A stretch of 64,000 bases of DNA from Melampsora larici-populina 98AG31 (GCF_000204055.1 NW_006768818.1:571566-635565); one strand, 5' to 3'. Shown: positions 12,006 through 23,954, counted from the first letter of the stretch. Numbers and translations are program-made. Notes: generated by a model from the letters alone, not told the origin.

Positions 12006-13100
12006 TCATTTGATTTCCATCTTCCTCAACCACTCTCTATCTTCTTCCAGTCCTTTGTCATCCAACTTCCTCAAATATTGTTTGTATGCTCTCAACTTCC
12101 ATCTGCCTCTGGTGATAATTTGATTCAGTGGGACTCCTTCGTTCCAGAGGAATGATGCTCCACCCACTCGGAACGAGTGTCCGGTAAGTTTCTCAAATCC
12201 ATCTTTCGCCCATGACCTCTTTAATAATGACATTACTCCATCCTTTGTTAGTCGGAAGCCTCCGTTCCCGTCTTTTTGGCTATGAGCAAAGAGCGGGCTG
12301 TCGTCGCACGATCCGTTATCGAAGTGCTTCTTTAGTAAGCGTTCTACTGCGCTTACTGTGTCTAAGAGCGACGCATGTCTTCGTAATGTCAAGAATTGGA
12401 CTTCTCCGGGTCGTGCTGTTTTGGTTCCCCTGAGAGCTATCAACATGATTTGTTTGTCTGGTGAGATCTTCACGTCATTGATTAAGATGGTTCTCGATTC
12501 CTTTAATGAGGTGAGTTCCCCTCATCTTGCCATCCCCCAGAATGCAACCAGTGCTATTGTGACTGATAGTTCTGTTGCTTTGTTGTTTTGTTGTAGGTTT
12601 CTCAACAGACTTGCTAGGTGTTTGATCTGGACTGGGCGTTTCTGTGGTCTGGTCTTTGACTTGGCGTCTAGTAGCTTTGCTGCTTTCAGTGCTAGATTGA
12701 TCTCTTTAGGTTCTATGTCCGGGAATCAAAGATGGTGGAACAGGTGCCAGGCCTTCAGTCCGGATAAATAGGCTTCAATTGTAGATGGTTTGATCTCGTG
12801 ATTTGTTTTCAGTTCGCCTTCTACTTTTGGCGCTGCCCATTGGATGAACTGCAATATCTGGGTGTCTTTTGCTGGTAAGATATGATGTCTTTGTTTGCCG
12901 TTTTCTTTCCCAAATGTTGTGTATTTGGCTAATGCTGAATTGTATTGCATTAGTGTGTCTTTTGACCAGCTCCCACCAAGTATCATCAGTTTTTGTACGG
13001 GGTTCTCGTGCATTGTTACTATTCCTCGTTTGTTACTGAGGAGGTTGTTAATTTTGTTCAGGTCGAGCTCCTTTTTTTCAGGGTTTTCCTTATTGTTCAT
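12006..13100 (-). pseudogene. Tyrosine recombinase of the DIRS element
   Basis: The N-terminal part (13100-12726) carries a core-binding-like region (GGSWSKDTLMQYNSALAKY). The catalytic part follows in the same frame and has the box I arginine in AFWGMAR, the box II HSFRVGGASFLW with its HxxR pair, RGRW, and the nucleophile tyrosine in AYKQYLRK. Two in-frame TGA codons interrupt it, one after HLFHHL (about 12730) and one directly after AFWGMAR (about 12515), where the family has Trp. The second is a one-base TGG to TGA change. Catalytic residues are otherwise present, so the loss looks recent. Confidence 0.8.
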
Positions 13101-14962
13101 TCTTGTTGGAGGAATTTGGTAAGGTCTGTTGGGAGTGTGATTCTAATTTTGTTGTTTTTGTGTAGGTCGGTTTCTAGGCCTCTTGATAGGGAGTCTGCGT
13201 CGTTGTCTCCAGATGCAACTTGTTCTTGTTTAATGGAGCATTGGTGAGTTGTCAGAAGTTTTTGAATCTGTTTCCATTTGTTATTGACCGCTCGGTCTTT
13301 GGACCTGGTGTTTCGGATGGCTGCTTCCGTGGTAGTGTTATCTGTCCACACAATGAACATCTCCCGCTTGTTTCTTTGAGTTTCATCAACACTAAGAGGC
13401 CCAGTCTTACAGCTACAGTTTTGATCCATGTGATCTTCTGTTTCACTTGGTTGTCGCCTACGTCATCCCAACCTGGTAACAATTTGAACCGAGCCCAGTT
13501 GGATCCTATCAGGACACCTATACCGTAGGATGTGGAGGCATCCCCTACCCATTTTACGTCTTCTGGTTCTAAGTTGGGTATAATCCTCATGTTTTCAAAA
13601 TTGGTAAGTACTTCCAACCACTCTTCCAAGTTGTCTCTTACTGCTTCTGATATTCCTCTTCTTGCTTCACCGTCACACCAGGCTCCTTTCCACCCATGTA
13701 ATTCTTTCATATAACATTTCATGTTAGGCATGATGTAGGTGATGTGGCATAATTGCCCTACAGGTTTCTCTACTGGCTTCTTTTTCCATCTCTCACCGTC
13801 TAGTAAGGCTTTGACTTGTTTGATTCTTGTTTCTAATTTCTCTAGCGGAAGTCTGACAGTCTTCTCCCTTCCGTTCCATATAAAACCAAGGTATCTTTGT
13901 TCATTGGCAAAGTCTGAGTACTTGGTGAGATTTGATTTCACTCCCATGCCGGCACTCAGGTGCAACACTGACTCCATTGTGATGTTTGATTCAGCTTCCC
14001 TCAAGATGAGGTTATCGTCCACCCAGCGGAAAATCTTGGGGATGCCTAGGGCTTGTTGCATTATCTCCTTCCAGGCGTCCGCTGCGCGTCCGAATGTGCC
14101 GCATCCTTCTACACCCCCAAACCCTACTCTTGTATTGACCCACAGTCTGTTATAGAAGTCCAGAATGAGTAGGTACCTCCACTATGATGGATGGGTGGGG
14201 ATTTGTTGGTAGGCTTTCAGCCAATTGAATAATGCCAGCTGCCATTTCCTGTCCAATTTCCGTAGGAAGTCTGCCAGGATCTTAAAGTCGTCCCACATTG
14301 TTACGAACTCATTCTTAAAGTCGTCCCACATTGTTACAAACTCATTCTTATGCACAAATGAATTAACAGACTATTTGGAGCATTTGGGTCAGTCACTCTA
14401 TTCCTTTCTGTCCTATCTGTGACTCTGTACTCACCGGTATGTCTTCATTATGCCTTGGGAATGATAGATTATTTATCATACAGAACATCCCATCATTGTT
14501 GGTTATGCTACCCATAGGGCTGGAGCAAAAGAACCCGAAGTGTTCATAAACTTCTTGGTGAGTAAATGAGCCGTATAATTTTCCGTCTGCTCTTTCTTTT
14601 TCGATTGTCTTTTCAATCTTGTCTCGAACCAATAGGGCTGAAGTTTGGTTTGGTGGTGTGTACCAGGATAAACCTTTGATGGTGTGTTCCGGAATTCCTT
14701 GGTCAAAGCCTTCCTGAAGGTTGACTAAGACGTCTCCCCACTCATCTTCGAGATCTAGTTCTCTCATGGGTTCTTCCCATTCCGCAATATTCAATTCACA
14801 CTCGGCTTTAGTCAGCCATCTCCCTCTTGGGTCAGGTCGTCTCTTGTTTCTCTGCGTTGGCTGTGGGTCATTCAGCAAGTTTGGGATCTCATTGTCTTGT
14901 TCTACAAGTGGGCAAGATCTTGTATGGCAAGGTGAGACATGTTTGTCAGTTTTCATTCTCAC
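13097..14962 (-). pseudogene. Reverse transcriptase and RNase H of the DIRS element
   Basis: The palm region reads RVGFGGVEGCGTFGRAADAW, followed by FRWVDDNLILRE, where VDD is the catalytic box. Next comes ANEQRYLGFIWNG, then an RNase H start (WVGDASTSYGIGVLIG) and its distal part GDNDADSLSRGLE at 13200, a signature of DIRS-class RNase H. Breaks seen are a frame change near 14390, an in-frame TAG at about 14190 (context HPS-stop-WRYL) and another frame change near 13430-13250. A 33-base tandem duplication (about 14290-14355) repeats NEFVTMWDDFK. The enzyme cannot be made as a single product from this copy. Confidence 0.8.
14287..14355 (-). repeat. 33 bp in-frame tandem duplication in the DIRS reverse transcriptase
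   Basis: The block AAAGTCGTCCCACATTGTTA plus 13 more bases occurs twice in a row, with one base difference (ACGAACTC versus ACAAACTC). It encodes two successive copies of NEFVTMWDDFK on the minus strand and is in frame. Confidence 0.85.
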
Positions 14963-15036
14963 TTCCTCTTAACAAGGCTTTATTCATTTCACTTCTTGTA
15001 TTTCATTTCATTTCTATCTATTGTGGACTGTGATAC

Positions 15037-17213
15037 TCACTTCTTTTGGGTCGCATCAACGTTCACGTTTGGTCTGTTTACTTGGGAACTAGAACCACTT
15101 TGGTTATTGTTGTCTCCTTCTCCTTGAGACCTCCCCCAGTTTCCGTTTCCGCTTCCTCCACCTCTTCTCATTCCTCCTCTCCCACCCCTATTATTGTCTT
15201 TCTTATGGTTGACAACATAGTTTTCTTTCTTTCCTTTGAAGTTTGGATTGATTTGAAAACCACTGTTCTCATTAGGAGCTTGTTGGGAGTAAGATAGTGA
15301 GGTGCTTGCCACCGGTTGTGCATAATGGTGGTAAGCTTGGGGGGTGGTGCGTTGGCCGTTGTCATGTGATTCATATCTGTTCTGAGACCACATCACTGAT
15401 CTTACTGATTGGGTTGAACATGTTGGTTCCAGTCTATCTTCTTTCAGATCAGTTCTGCTAGGGTCATCCCATCTGGTTGATCTGCCTTCCCAGTTCAATC
15501 TGTCTAGTGGATCAATAAAACATTTGGTCCCTGTGAAAGTGTATGGCTTATCAAGGAACATGTTGTTGTTGTACCAGATTGTGTCTTGTTCTGCCCTCAT
15601 TAGGATTGTAGGATTTCTGACACCAATATCGGCCATTGATGTTCCGTCTTCACCAACTTTGAACACAAGGTAAGATTGTCGCATCATCAAGCCGTAGCGG
15701 TAAGCTAATACCCAGCAGCCGTTGTTTTCATTTTGTATGTCTAGGACATTATCAAAGTGCTTCTTCATGACCGGTAAGACTTTGGTTTGTTTGTATCTGG
15801 CTAAGTATTGAAGGTAGAGGTCTTTCTGACGGTGCCATTGGGCCACCGTCGTTCTCCACTCGTTAGCGATAGGGGATCCGTTGTACGTGTTGGAGTCAGT
15901 GTCTTTCGTCTTTGCCTTGGAAGATTTTTTGGACACAAAGGAGATGTCTTGGCGGAGCCAGGTTGGGTCAAAGATTGAAAGGGGGGTGTAACAGTTGAAC
16001 TCTTTCATAGCAGTATCCCAGTAAGGTGAGAGCGCATTCAGGTAATCATTTATTGTCTCTCCTTTCTGTACTTTCATCACTTCCGCTCCGTTGTTGACTT
16101 GGTTGTTTTTGCAACAGGATCAGATGTCGTCGTCTTGTCGCTCTTGGACTTGAATTCGAGCCAAGCTCTTTTCTGCTCTGATAGGCTGTCATAGGCAACC
16201 CGATCATGTCTCTCGAAGGCAGCATTTATTTGTTCTCCTAGATTTAAGGTTACGGCATCTGTCGTAGGGTTTTCAGCCTTTGTTTGGTTTGTTTCTGCGG
16301 CTTTGTCTGGAGACGTTTGTACAATGACATTCAGGTTAGTTCCTGTTTTTTTTTCTTTTGACCTGAGTCTTTCCCCTTTTTTTTGCAAAGTGCATTGGGA
16401 TATATCATCTCCTTGGGAGGTATTTCCCTAAGGAAGAATTTGATTTCCCAGATCTGGAGAGTCGGCTCTTCTTTCTTTGGGTTCCATTTGGGGGGGATAT
16501 TGGATGGAAGTAAGATGGGAATTCTTGTACTAACCTTCTTTGACATCTCCTAGTACTATTCCTCCTACAGTCCCGATCATTTGAGGATTCTGATCATGTC
16601 TTTCTCCTAACCACATACCACCTCCTTGGTTATTGCCTTCTTGTGCTCCATCTTCTTCTGACTCATCTCCTGATTGTTCTTCTACCATTTGATTTCTAGG
16701 TTGATGAGCTGGAGGGTTGGTCGTTGGTGGAGGTTTCGGTGGGGCTTGTTGATTGGGTGGTGGTTGTTGGTTAGAACTCCCTTGGTTTGTGTTGAGTTGG
16801 TGAGTAGGACCAGTCTTTCTCTTCTTCTGACTCGCTTGAGAATTGTCTTGTTGATCTTGTGTCTTCTTTTCTGTTGGTTTCAGCTTCTTGATGTGTATCT
16901 GGCCTATGGCTTTTGCTTTGCTGATAGCTGCCGGTGTTGGTGGTGGGAACGGTTTCGGGGCAACTTTCTTTCTCTTGGATTGACAGGTTGTTGGATTTTC
17001 TGGTTTTTGACTGGTAGACTTGGTTGGTTTTTCACCTGCATCTTTCCTGCCTTCACCTTCCTCTTGTCCTCCTTCTCTCCCACATTCTTCTTGTACCTTG
17101 CTCGTTCCTTCAACCTGATTTCCTTCTTGGTTTTCTACTCCCTTCCCTTTCCCTTTGTCTTGTTCTTTCCTCAAGTTTTTGTCGATTTGCTTATGAAATG
17201 ATTCGCTGTCCAT
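15037..17213 (-). pseudogene. Gag-like region of the DIRS element
   Basis: The first block (17213-16530) is a very charged Lys/Glu/Gln/Pro-rich protein starting MDSESFHKQIDKNLRKEQDK. After a probable intron or frame change, the block 16388-16077 follows. Then comes 16080-15037, with a globular part (NDYLNALSPYWDTAMKEF, WHRQKDLYLQYLARYKQTK) and a Gly/Arg/Asn-rich tail (RGGRGGMRRGGGSGNGNWG) suited to binding nucleic acid. The frames do not join cleanly at about 16078, so the region is probably broken. The role as a nucleocapsid-like protein comes from its position and composition, not from a recognised domain. Confidence 0.6.
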
Positions 17214-17666
17214 TTTAGAATTTGACGATTAAGTTCTATGTGGTTTGCGGGGTGGGTAGGCCGGGGAATTAATAAGGTCTGGTGATAGTTATAAGGTTCT
17301 GATGGATTTATTCAAAGTTTAAACCGGGTTGTATATCCAAGGAAGAAAGATTTTCTTTTTTTTTGAATGAGGTGTGGGGATTGTTGTACTGGTGGTTTAT
17401 TGTGTCTGCTAAAGATTGACGCTAAAAATTAAAGAAATTCAATTATTTAGCAACTTGAAGAGCTTGACTGCTCTGCTATCACAACTGAGGTGCAGGAAAA
17501 AGATGATGTGGGGAGGAAGGAATTTTCTCCTTCTCTCTCCCTGTATCTTTGGTTCATGCAACCTTGCTGTGTATGTAATATTACATGTGCACCTAGTCGG
17601 TCTCTTACCCGTTCCATTACGATAGAAGTCACTTAACATGTCGTGCCTTTGGTGGGAAGTAGCAAT
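17214..17666. other. Spacer upstream of the DIRS element
   Basis: No gene is visible. The stretch lies between the Gag start and the duplicated segment at 17667, and it probably holds the element's leader and terminal sequence. Confidence 0.4.
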
Positions 17667-19106
17667 CATTGATGAAGGTTGGAACTACTGGAATGTCTGG
17701 GAATGGGATGTCTTATAACCATGAGAATCAAATGAATGGTGGAAAGGAATCATATTTGATTAAATTGAAAAAACCTCTGAGAGGTAAGTCTTGAAATCTT
17801 CTCATCATCATTCTTTGATTTTTCTTTCACAGTAATTTTTGGAGTCCTTGGTTGAATTGAAAACAAGATGAGATTATTGTACTAGTATCACAATTGCAAT
17901 TCCTTCAACTCAAGAATTGATTTTGAAAGATTTTGCAATGGAAGGAAATGAAGATAAAATGAGATTAGGTTCAATGATGATTGTTAGAGGGTCAGCTGGT
18001 TCATTAGCTTTAGTGACTACAAAAGGAAATTTTAGGAATATGAGCATTAGTAATCTTAGATTTTGGTATTTTCAGGGAATATATTATGCAAAGGTGTGGA
18101 ATATCATGAGGAAGAAAAGAAAATCAGAAGACTTGTTTTATAATTGTGATCAGAGATGATTCCATGCTTCAAATTGTGGCTTATCAAGTCCCTTGTCTGC
18201 CAGTGATGGAAGTAAGAGGTGGTCTGAGCTTTTTAGAAAAACTTGTCTTGGTAGTTAATGTGCTGAACACAGGAGTAGGATGTGCATATTTTTAAAGGGG
18301 TTTGAGGTGGCTTGGACAGGTTAAACTTTGATCATTAAATAGATTTCTCTGTATGGTTCTGTCTTTCTTGTTGTGTTCTGATTCCTGCTTGTATGAACAG
18401 AATCAATTTCAATTTTGGCTCTTTGTTCATCAAACCTTAGTCCCACTGGTGCATAGTGCTCATAATTTTCACAAACTTCTTTGATTGTGTAGATCAATGT
18501 TCCAGTCTTTCTCTATATATGGTGTTCATTCAGATGCACCTCTTCACTTGAAACATTGCCACCAGTCCTCCAGGTTGGCTTTTAGGAGCCTTTGTCAACA
18601 AAAGCCTGGGAACTTTGATTGCAATAATTGTTGTGCCCTTGTATGTGTTTTCTCTGTGTCACATCAACAGTCAAGTCTGACAAGTAGTTGGTGTGAGGTC
18701 TCAAAAAAGGCCGCATGTACGTAGGCAATTTTGAGTTACCAAGACAAAGTGAAGGAATCATTGAACACCACAAGTATGGCTTGATGTTGTGATCATCAAT
18801 CACCGGCAGGTTTTACAAGGAGGAAGAAACAGATGTGCCCTAAAAGTCAAAGGGATTATGTCAACGGGCCCAAGACCTATGAAGGAACTAGACATAACAA
18901 AATGCATGTGAACATGATATCTTGAATTGGAGGGCATGATGCTTAGTTTGGAGTAATAGAGGATGTTAGAGCTCTTCACTTATATTTCTCTGAGCTCCTT
19001 TCATGAGGTTCATGTGCATTGTTTGGGCAGACTTGACCTGTATATTATCAAACTGGTGGACTATATAAAGGAAGAATCTCCTCAATCACAACTGCAGCAA
19101 CTCTGT
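17667..19106. repeat. Segmental duplication copy D
   Basis: This 1.4 kb segment matches 26787-28221 closely and in the same orientation. The match starts at GATGA(A/G)GTTTGGAACTACTGG-type sequence and ends at GCAGCAACTCTGT. It includes a broken two-exon gene fragment and about 900 bases of non-coding sequence. The edges are sharp: the sequences on both outer sides are unrelated. Confidence 0.85.
17690..18159 (+). pseudogene. Two-exon fragment of an unrecognised host gene, copy D
   Basis: The first exon, open to a donor after 17783, encodes GMSYNHENQMNGG and SYLIKLKKPLR. After an intron ending at 17832 (CACAG), the second exon would continue into AIPSTQELILKDFAMEGNED, then RLGSMMIVRGSAGSLALV and NMSISNLRFWYFQ. 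An extra T just after the acceptor shifts the frame, and a TGA follows. The retained intron shows a DNA-level copy and not a processed transcript. I do not recognise the family. The sister copy is at 26820-27276. Confidence 0.65.
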
Positions 19107-19591
19107 ATGTCCTTTGAGAGGGGTGGCGGTGCAAGGAGTGTAGATGTTGTGTACTTACCAAAATCTGCTTGACAATACAGGGGTTTTGAACCCCACAGTC
19201 ATCCTCCAGTCTGGTCATGTAGGGCCCCGGTGTTAGCCCCAGATGGGGTTTTGGCCACATAGTTAGAAGTTTATGGGCCATTGGGGAGTGGAGAGTGTCA
19301 AATTATGAATGGAAGGGCTGCACGTTTTATTCATTATCAGCTTATCACAATTTGATAAGAAGGTTTGGTGTGCAAGGGGAAATACAGATTCTGAGCAGAA
19401 GCCCTCCCGGATCTCACACTTGAAATTTAAGATAGCACGTAAGTCCCTGGCTGGCGCATCAAGGTACATGGTAGTTGTATTGTTGGGGTTAAAGCAAGTT
19501 GGACTTATATAAGTTTGATACCCTCCAGACATCCAAGCTTGCAAGGAAGAAGTTTCTGACTACAGAGGGGCTGAGTTAAGTTAGAGGCTAG
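19107..19591. other. Unique spacer between duplication copies D and B
   Basis: There are 485 bases with no visible gene. It is the only short junction between a gene-fragment copy and a secreted-protein copy in the window, so it may preserve the original spacer of the tandem array. Confidence 0.45.
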
Positions 19592-21780
19592 ATGTACTCT
19601 TTTGGACTCTATAGTAATGACACTATCCTGCTCTTATTGCATTCAGGACCTGATACGCTTGATTTCAGACAATTTAAACTGTAACGGCTTGATTGCTGTG
19701 GCGGGGGCAATGGATTTCCCCCTGAAATTCAGCTGATGATCACACTGTGTATGCAAAGCAAAGGAGACGCCAAACACCAATTGATTTACACAATCTGATT
19801 GGGAAGCGCAAAACAGGTGGCCAATAATTAAAGGGCATGCCTATCACAACACAAATGACAAATCTCAATTTGCAACCAACAAGACATGAACTAAGAAGAG
19901 ACCAGGGATTCAGAGACCCTTGTCAACCAAGCCTTCAACCTTCTGCACAATTTAAAACATGACTGTACACCTGCTAAAAGTCAACATGATAGGACTCTGT
20001 ATAAGGCGATGCCAGGGAATAGAGTATTATGCTCCATGACACAATGGTGGGGAAGGGTCAAGCAGACCACAACTCAATCAAAAGTACGTCCATTTCCTGC
20101 TGTGGTGGGGAAATTTGCAATTACCATGTCTGCCCAATGGCCGTGTCAAGCTGAACTTTGCAATGATCAGTCTCTGTGAGAAATTATTCTGACCCTGTAC
20201 AGGCTGCAACACAAGCAGAGAGTGTGTTGCAGCCTGCGTGGTGGGGTTGGTCATGTTAGGTTGCGGATAAGGTTGATAATCAAGTAATGAAAGTGTACAT
20301 ATTTAATGTGAACAGATATACCACATGGTTGTTCTCTTATCACATTCAAAACCTGAGACTCTTGATTGCAGGCAAGTTGACCGGTACATGTACTTAAGTG
20401 CTTGATTGTTGCAGCAGCGGTGATGGCTTCCCTCTGTCCATTCCACTGAAAATGATGATTGCATGTAAGTCAAGGGAGGCTCTGAACACCAATGGAGATA
20501 TGCAAATCTGAGTGGAAAGCAAAAAACAAATGGCAAAGCATTAAAGGGCATACTTGTTATGTGTCAATCAGCTTTATCACAATAGGAAACTTGAACTTCC
20601 TACACCAAATTGTGAAGCAAGTGGAGACCAAAGATTCAGGGACCCTTTTCAACCAAACCCACAACCAGATTCTCCACAATTTGAAACTTGACCATTCACA
20701 TGTTGTAAGTCAACATGATACAACTCTACAGAAGGTGGTGCAAGGTAATACAGCCTGATGCCCTGTGGCACAATGGTTGGGTAAAGTCAGACGGACAGGA
20801 ACTCAGCTGGTCTTCAACAAATATAAAAGTTCAACTGATTTGCTGACACTTTGTTCCCTATCCAATCAGCCTACTGATTTGTTTGCCTAGCGTGAAAACT
20901 TGCCTGGGTATGTTTGCCAACAATTTTCATCAGCCAATTGGAGATTTTTTTCTAAATACATGAACCCAGCTCATACTTTGTGGTCCCTTACTTTGCCCTT
21001 TTGATTGGCCTAGATACTATCAGTTTTGACCTGACCTCAAACAACACACAATCTTTTGAATTCTGTGGATTTAGAATCCTGGTGAGTCTTGAATTATTCA
21101 ACCAGATCTTCTTTGAAATTCTTTGTATCTGAAACTTGGTCAACCAAATAGATATCATCATGAAACTTAGCATTCTTGCAACCATCTTCATGGCATTTGT
21201 ATCATTTAATCAAGCTCTTGGTTCAATGACTCACGGCCTCAAGAGCGAAGAAGCAATTGCATCGGATCTGGTCAACCACGCTCAAGAATCAGGCTCTCCT
21301 CCAGGCTTTCCTCCAGGCTTTCCTCCAGGCTTTCCTGATATCTATATATGTAGGGCTTGCGCGGCAAACGGGCAGTTAAACTCATGCCGTGATCACAAGA
21401 AATAGTGGGCTTAACATGGGTCTTGTGAAAGTGCATGTAAAACAACTTGAATGGCATGGTGGAGTTAGTGATCAAATCTTTGTTAAGTGTACCCATTTTG
21501 TTGTCCATTGATTGGGAGGCAGGAGATACATGATTTGTTCTGCTGGGTTGTCATGGGCCAGTTTACTCTATCCCAATCACACACACATCCATTCCCCAAG
21601 CTATAACTGAGTCAAGAAAATGCACACAATGATGTTCAACACCCACTAGACAATGTTACCATCTTCCAATCTATGAAGCCTTGAGTAAATATGGTACAAG
21701 GTGTGAAAACATCTGATGCGTTTGATCTCTTGCCTTATCCCATTTTTGATATAAATGTGGATGTGAATAACAGATATGTA
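19592..21780. repeat. Segmental duplication copy B, carries secreted protein gene 2
   Basis: This segment matches 6032-8199 over its full length, including the two 0.7 kb tandem units upstream and the 3' region after the gene. The match fades just after GATGTGAATAACAGATATGTAAG, close to 21780. Orientation is the same as in copy A. Confidence 0.85.
21160..21405 (+). CDS. Small secreted protein 2, candidate effector with expanded PPGF repeat
   Basis: This is an 81-residue sister of the protein at 7582. The signal peptide (residues 1-21) is identical in amino acids. The middle carries three copies of PPGF in a row, made by two extra 12-base units, where gene 1 has one PPGI. The tail is CRACAANGQLNSCRDH, which keeps CX2CX8CX2H although most residues between the cysteines differ from gene 1. 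The flanking 5' and 3' sequences are about 97% identical between copies, so the changes are concentrated in the tail. The start is the ATG that opens the signal peptide; an in-frame ATG eight codons upstream is less likely. Function and host target are unknown, and the secreted effector role is inferred. Confidence 0.75.
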   Translation: MKLSILATIFMAFVSFNQALGSMTHGLKSEEAIASDLVNHAQESGSPPGFPPGFPPGFPDIYICRACAANGQLNSCRDHKK

Positions 21781-22625
21781 AGCTTGAGCAAATCACTTCC
21801 TGAGTGCCATCATACAAATGCCATTGCTATCTCTTGTTATATGTTTTCACTGAGACTGAAGAAATCAAATCAGTTGATTCCCATCAATATTTTATGTGAA
21901 CTGATCCTTTGGCAACCGCAAGGGGTCCTGCTCTGCTGAACCCCAAGTACATCAACAAGAATCCACTGATCCAATATTTCTTACTTCATATATAAAAATC
22001 AAAACCTATACACATTCATCCAATGACAAGTCTATTACTCTAGTTTCAAGAGTGTCAACAGTAATTGTATTACAGGATATAAAGGTATTTGAAATTAGAA
22101 AGGTGCAATGATCTCACCATAGTTATGTGTTTTTTAGTTTAGGGATGAAAGTTTGATGCATAATGTTATCATGGCAGGATATATTATCATTATGTGTGGT
22201 GCCAGTGGTCATTCAATATCATTATATATAGTTGGTATTTTTGTCTGTGTCTGTGTTTAGGTTTTCATTTCTTATCACAACAATTTGTCATTTCAGACAC
22301 TGTTTATTCTAGAAATAAAGTTTTCCTTATAGCCTTTCTAATAAACAACAGACTCAGGACATCTTTCTATGAGAATCTGGATTCCATAATTTCATGTTAT
22401 AGGAATTATTCAATACAAGTCTGTTCATTACATTTTGATTTAATTTCATCATCACTCACAGGGTGGCTGTGGATGGGGCCCCCACTGTCAGGGGCCCTCT
22501 GGTGTAATTTTTTTTTCTCAATGTTTTGTCATTTTGACTCAGTTGAAGCGTCACCAAGCAACAATTTTGGTTGAACTGAGCATATATGAGCACTCCTCAA
22601 TGGTCAGACTGCCTCAACAGCCAAA
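21781..22625. other. AT-rich spacer
   Basis: No supportable gene. An open plus-strand frame at about 22194-22574 is AT-rich, hydrophobic and without a domain, and I do not call it. A GGGGCCCCC-type GC clamp near 22476-22500 is the only notable local feature. Confidence 0.4.
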
Positions 22626-22696
22626 TTAACAAAGTCCCTTGTTTTTGAGCTGTACAGGCCAGCCAGTACAGCTCAAAAAACAAGGGACTTTGTTAA
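22626..22696. repeat. Near-perfect 71 bp hairpin
   Basis: The left arm TTAACAAAGTCCCTTG plus TTTTTGAGCTGTAC pairs with the right arm GTACAGCTC plus AAAAAACAAGGGACTTTGTTAA. The arms are 30-31 bases with a single-base bulge, and the loop is 10 bases (AGGCCAGCCA). It could be a very short foldback transposon, or a precursor of small RNA if transcribed. Confidence 0.85.
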
Positions 22697-22939
22697 GTTT
22701 TCTGAACATCCTGCTAATCAATACTGAGTTGGGAAACCACCAAGAAACCACCAATTTGATCCCTTGATACATATCATGTCCATGTCTTACTACCTCTTAG
22801 CAGGGAGGTAGGGGGATTGAAAGTGATTTCGTACAAAATCAACCGTGGCAGACTTTATTCTAGGTAGAATAATGCTATTGCCAGCCTTGCACTTGAACAA
22901 GTCAAGCGTGAGGATGGCGAGCTTCAGGGGGAACCTAGA

Positions 22940-22970
22940 GCCGGTGTTCAGATCTTATCTGAATACCGGC
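22940..22970. repeat. 31 bp hairpin
   Basis: GCCGGTGTTCAGAT and ATCTGAATACCGGC pair with one mismatch over a three-base loop. It lies in a GC-richer patch (about 22900-23350) of unclear origin, with more small inverted motifs such as GTCTCAG and CTGAGAC near 23250. Confidence 0.7.
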
Positions 22971-23799
22971 AAGTCTCGCCGAGAACGGGTAAGAGACCCT
23001 TTGAACCGTAGGGTGGGAGGGGACGAAGTCAAGAGGGTTCGAAAAAGTGGGACTTCTTACCCGCGAGAAGTGCTCCGTACGTGAGAGAGGGAGGCTGAAG
23101 TGAGACCAGCAACAGAGGAGAGAATTGGATCGGGATCTGATTCTCATTCGTGGGGGAAACTTGGCAAGTCTCCAGAGTTCACCACTTGCGTGCCTGGAAG
23201 GATGACCTCATCCAGGGCGTGACTGTCACGATATGTCCTCTGTCTCAGGCACAGAACTGAGACTGCGACAGGCAGCTCAAGTGTGAAATCTCATCACGTC
23301 GGGAGCTTCTTGGGTCGTGACATGGACAGGATCAATTCCTAGTCCCGGCGTCACTGATCATCAAATAACTCATACCTCCCTGCTTGACATCATGTATTAC
23401 ATATGTACATATAAGGAGCCTTGATGTGTGTCGGGGTTTACATACATTTACACACACTTAAGACTACATTGAAATGAATTAAGGTGGTTCAAGAAGAGAT
23501 TTGCGAACACCCTGCACGCAGGTTGGCGATCAGGTATTTTAAGGATGGACAGTCCTTAAAATTTGTGTTCGCAAAGTGACGAACACCTCTAATTTAAGTT
23601 TTAAGACCTGGGAATTCCAGGGACAACATTTCTAAAAGCGCCATGGTCATTTTTTTTCGTCAATCCAACAGTTTTTTTTTTGTCTTTGCTATTTTTTTTG
23701 GTTTTTTTTGGAAAAAATCAAGGCTTCTTGCTGTTCATGAAGAAACAAGATTCTGGTCCATCCCCAGATCTCATCAAACCGGATTCCTACGTTCCCTCA

Positions 23800-23954
23800 C
23801 AAGATTTCAACTTCTTCTTGGTTTGGTACCCTTCTTAACCGCCGAATCAGATCGGGATCGATTTCGAAGGGAACATGCCAACTTGGAATGCGAGAAACAG
23901 ATTATGGAAGACGTACCTGGCTGGGAGGCTGGCAAGAGCGTTTATAACTCAAAT
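23800..23954 (+). pseudogene. Captured fragment of the complex I subunit NDUFA13 (GRIM-19 / B16.6)
   Basis: The frame reads LVPFLTAESDRDRF, then REHANLECEKQIMEDVPGW and EAGKSVYN. This corresponds to the C-terminal half of NDUFA13, where known proteins have a LLPLLQAE-type block and then a KDVP-W-GESV-type block. Only about 45 residues match. Sequence before 23800 and after 23954 does not continue the family. NDUFA13 is a mitochondrial inner-membrane subunit of NADH dehydrogenase. This copy lacks the N-terminal transmembrane part and cannot be functional as such. Confidence 0.75.

Larger units (their letters stand above)
12006..17213 (-). mobile_element. DIRS/Ngaro-type tyrosine-recombinase retrotransposon, degenerate
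   Basis: Reading the minus strand, the order is a Gag-like region (17213-15037), a reverse transcriptase with RNase H (14962-13097) and a tyrosine recombinase (13100-12006). This order, with a recombinase instead of a DDE integrase and no protease or integrase domain, is that of DIRS-class elements. No methyltransferase domain was seen, which fits the Ngaro branch better, but that assignment is tentative. Several stops and frame changes break each domain. I could not define the split or inverted termini expected for the class. Confidence 0.8.

Noticed and set aside
16674..17201. Plus-strand frame of 175 codons, Leu/Phe-rich
   Set aside because: It is the reverse reading of the Lys/Glu/Gln-rich Gag-like leader on the minus strand.
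22194..22574. Plus-strand open frame of 126 codons
   Set aside because: AT-rich, hydrophobic, no domain, no conserved copy; likely chance in low-complexity sequence.
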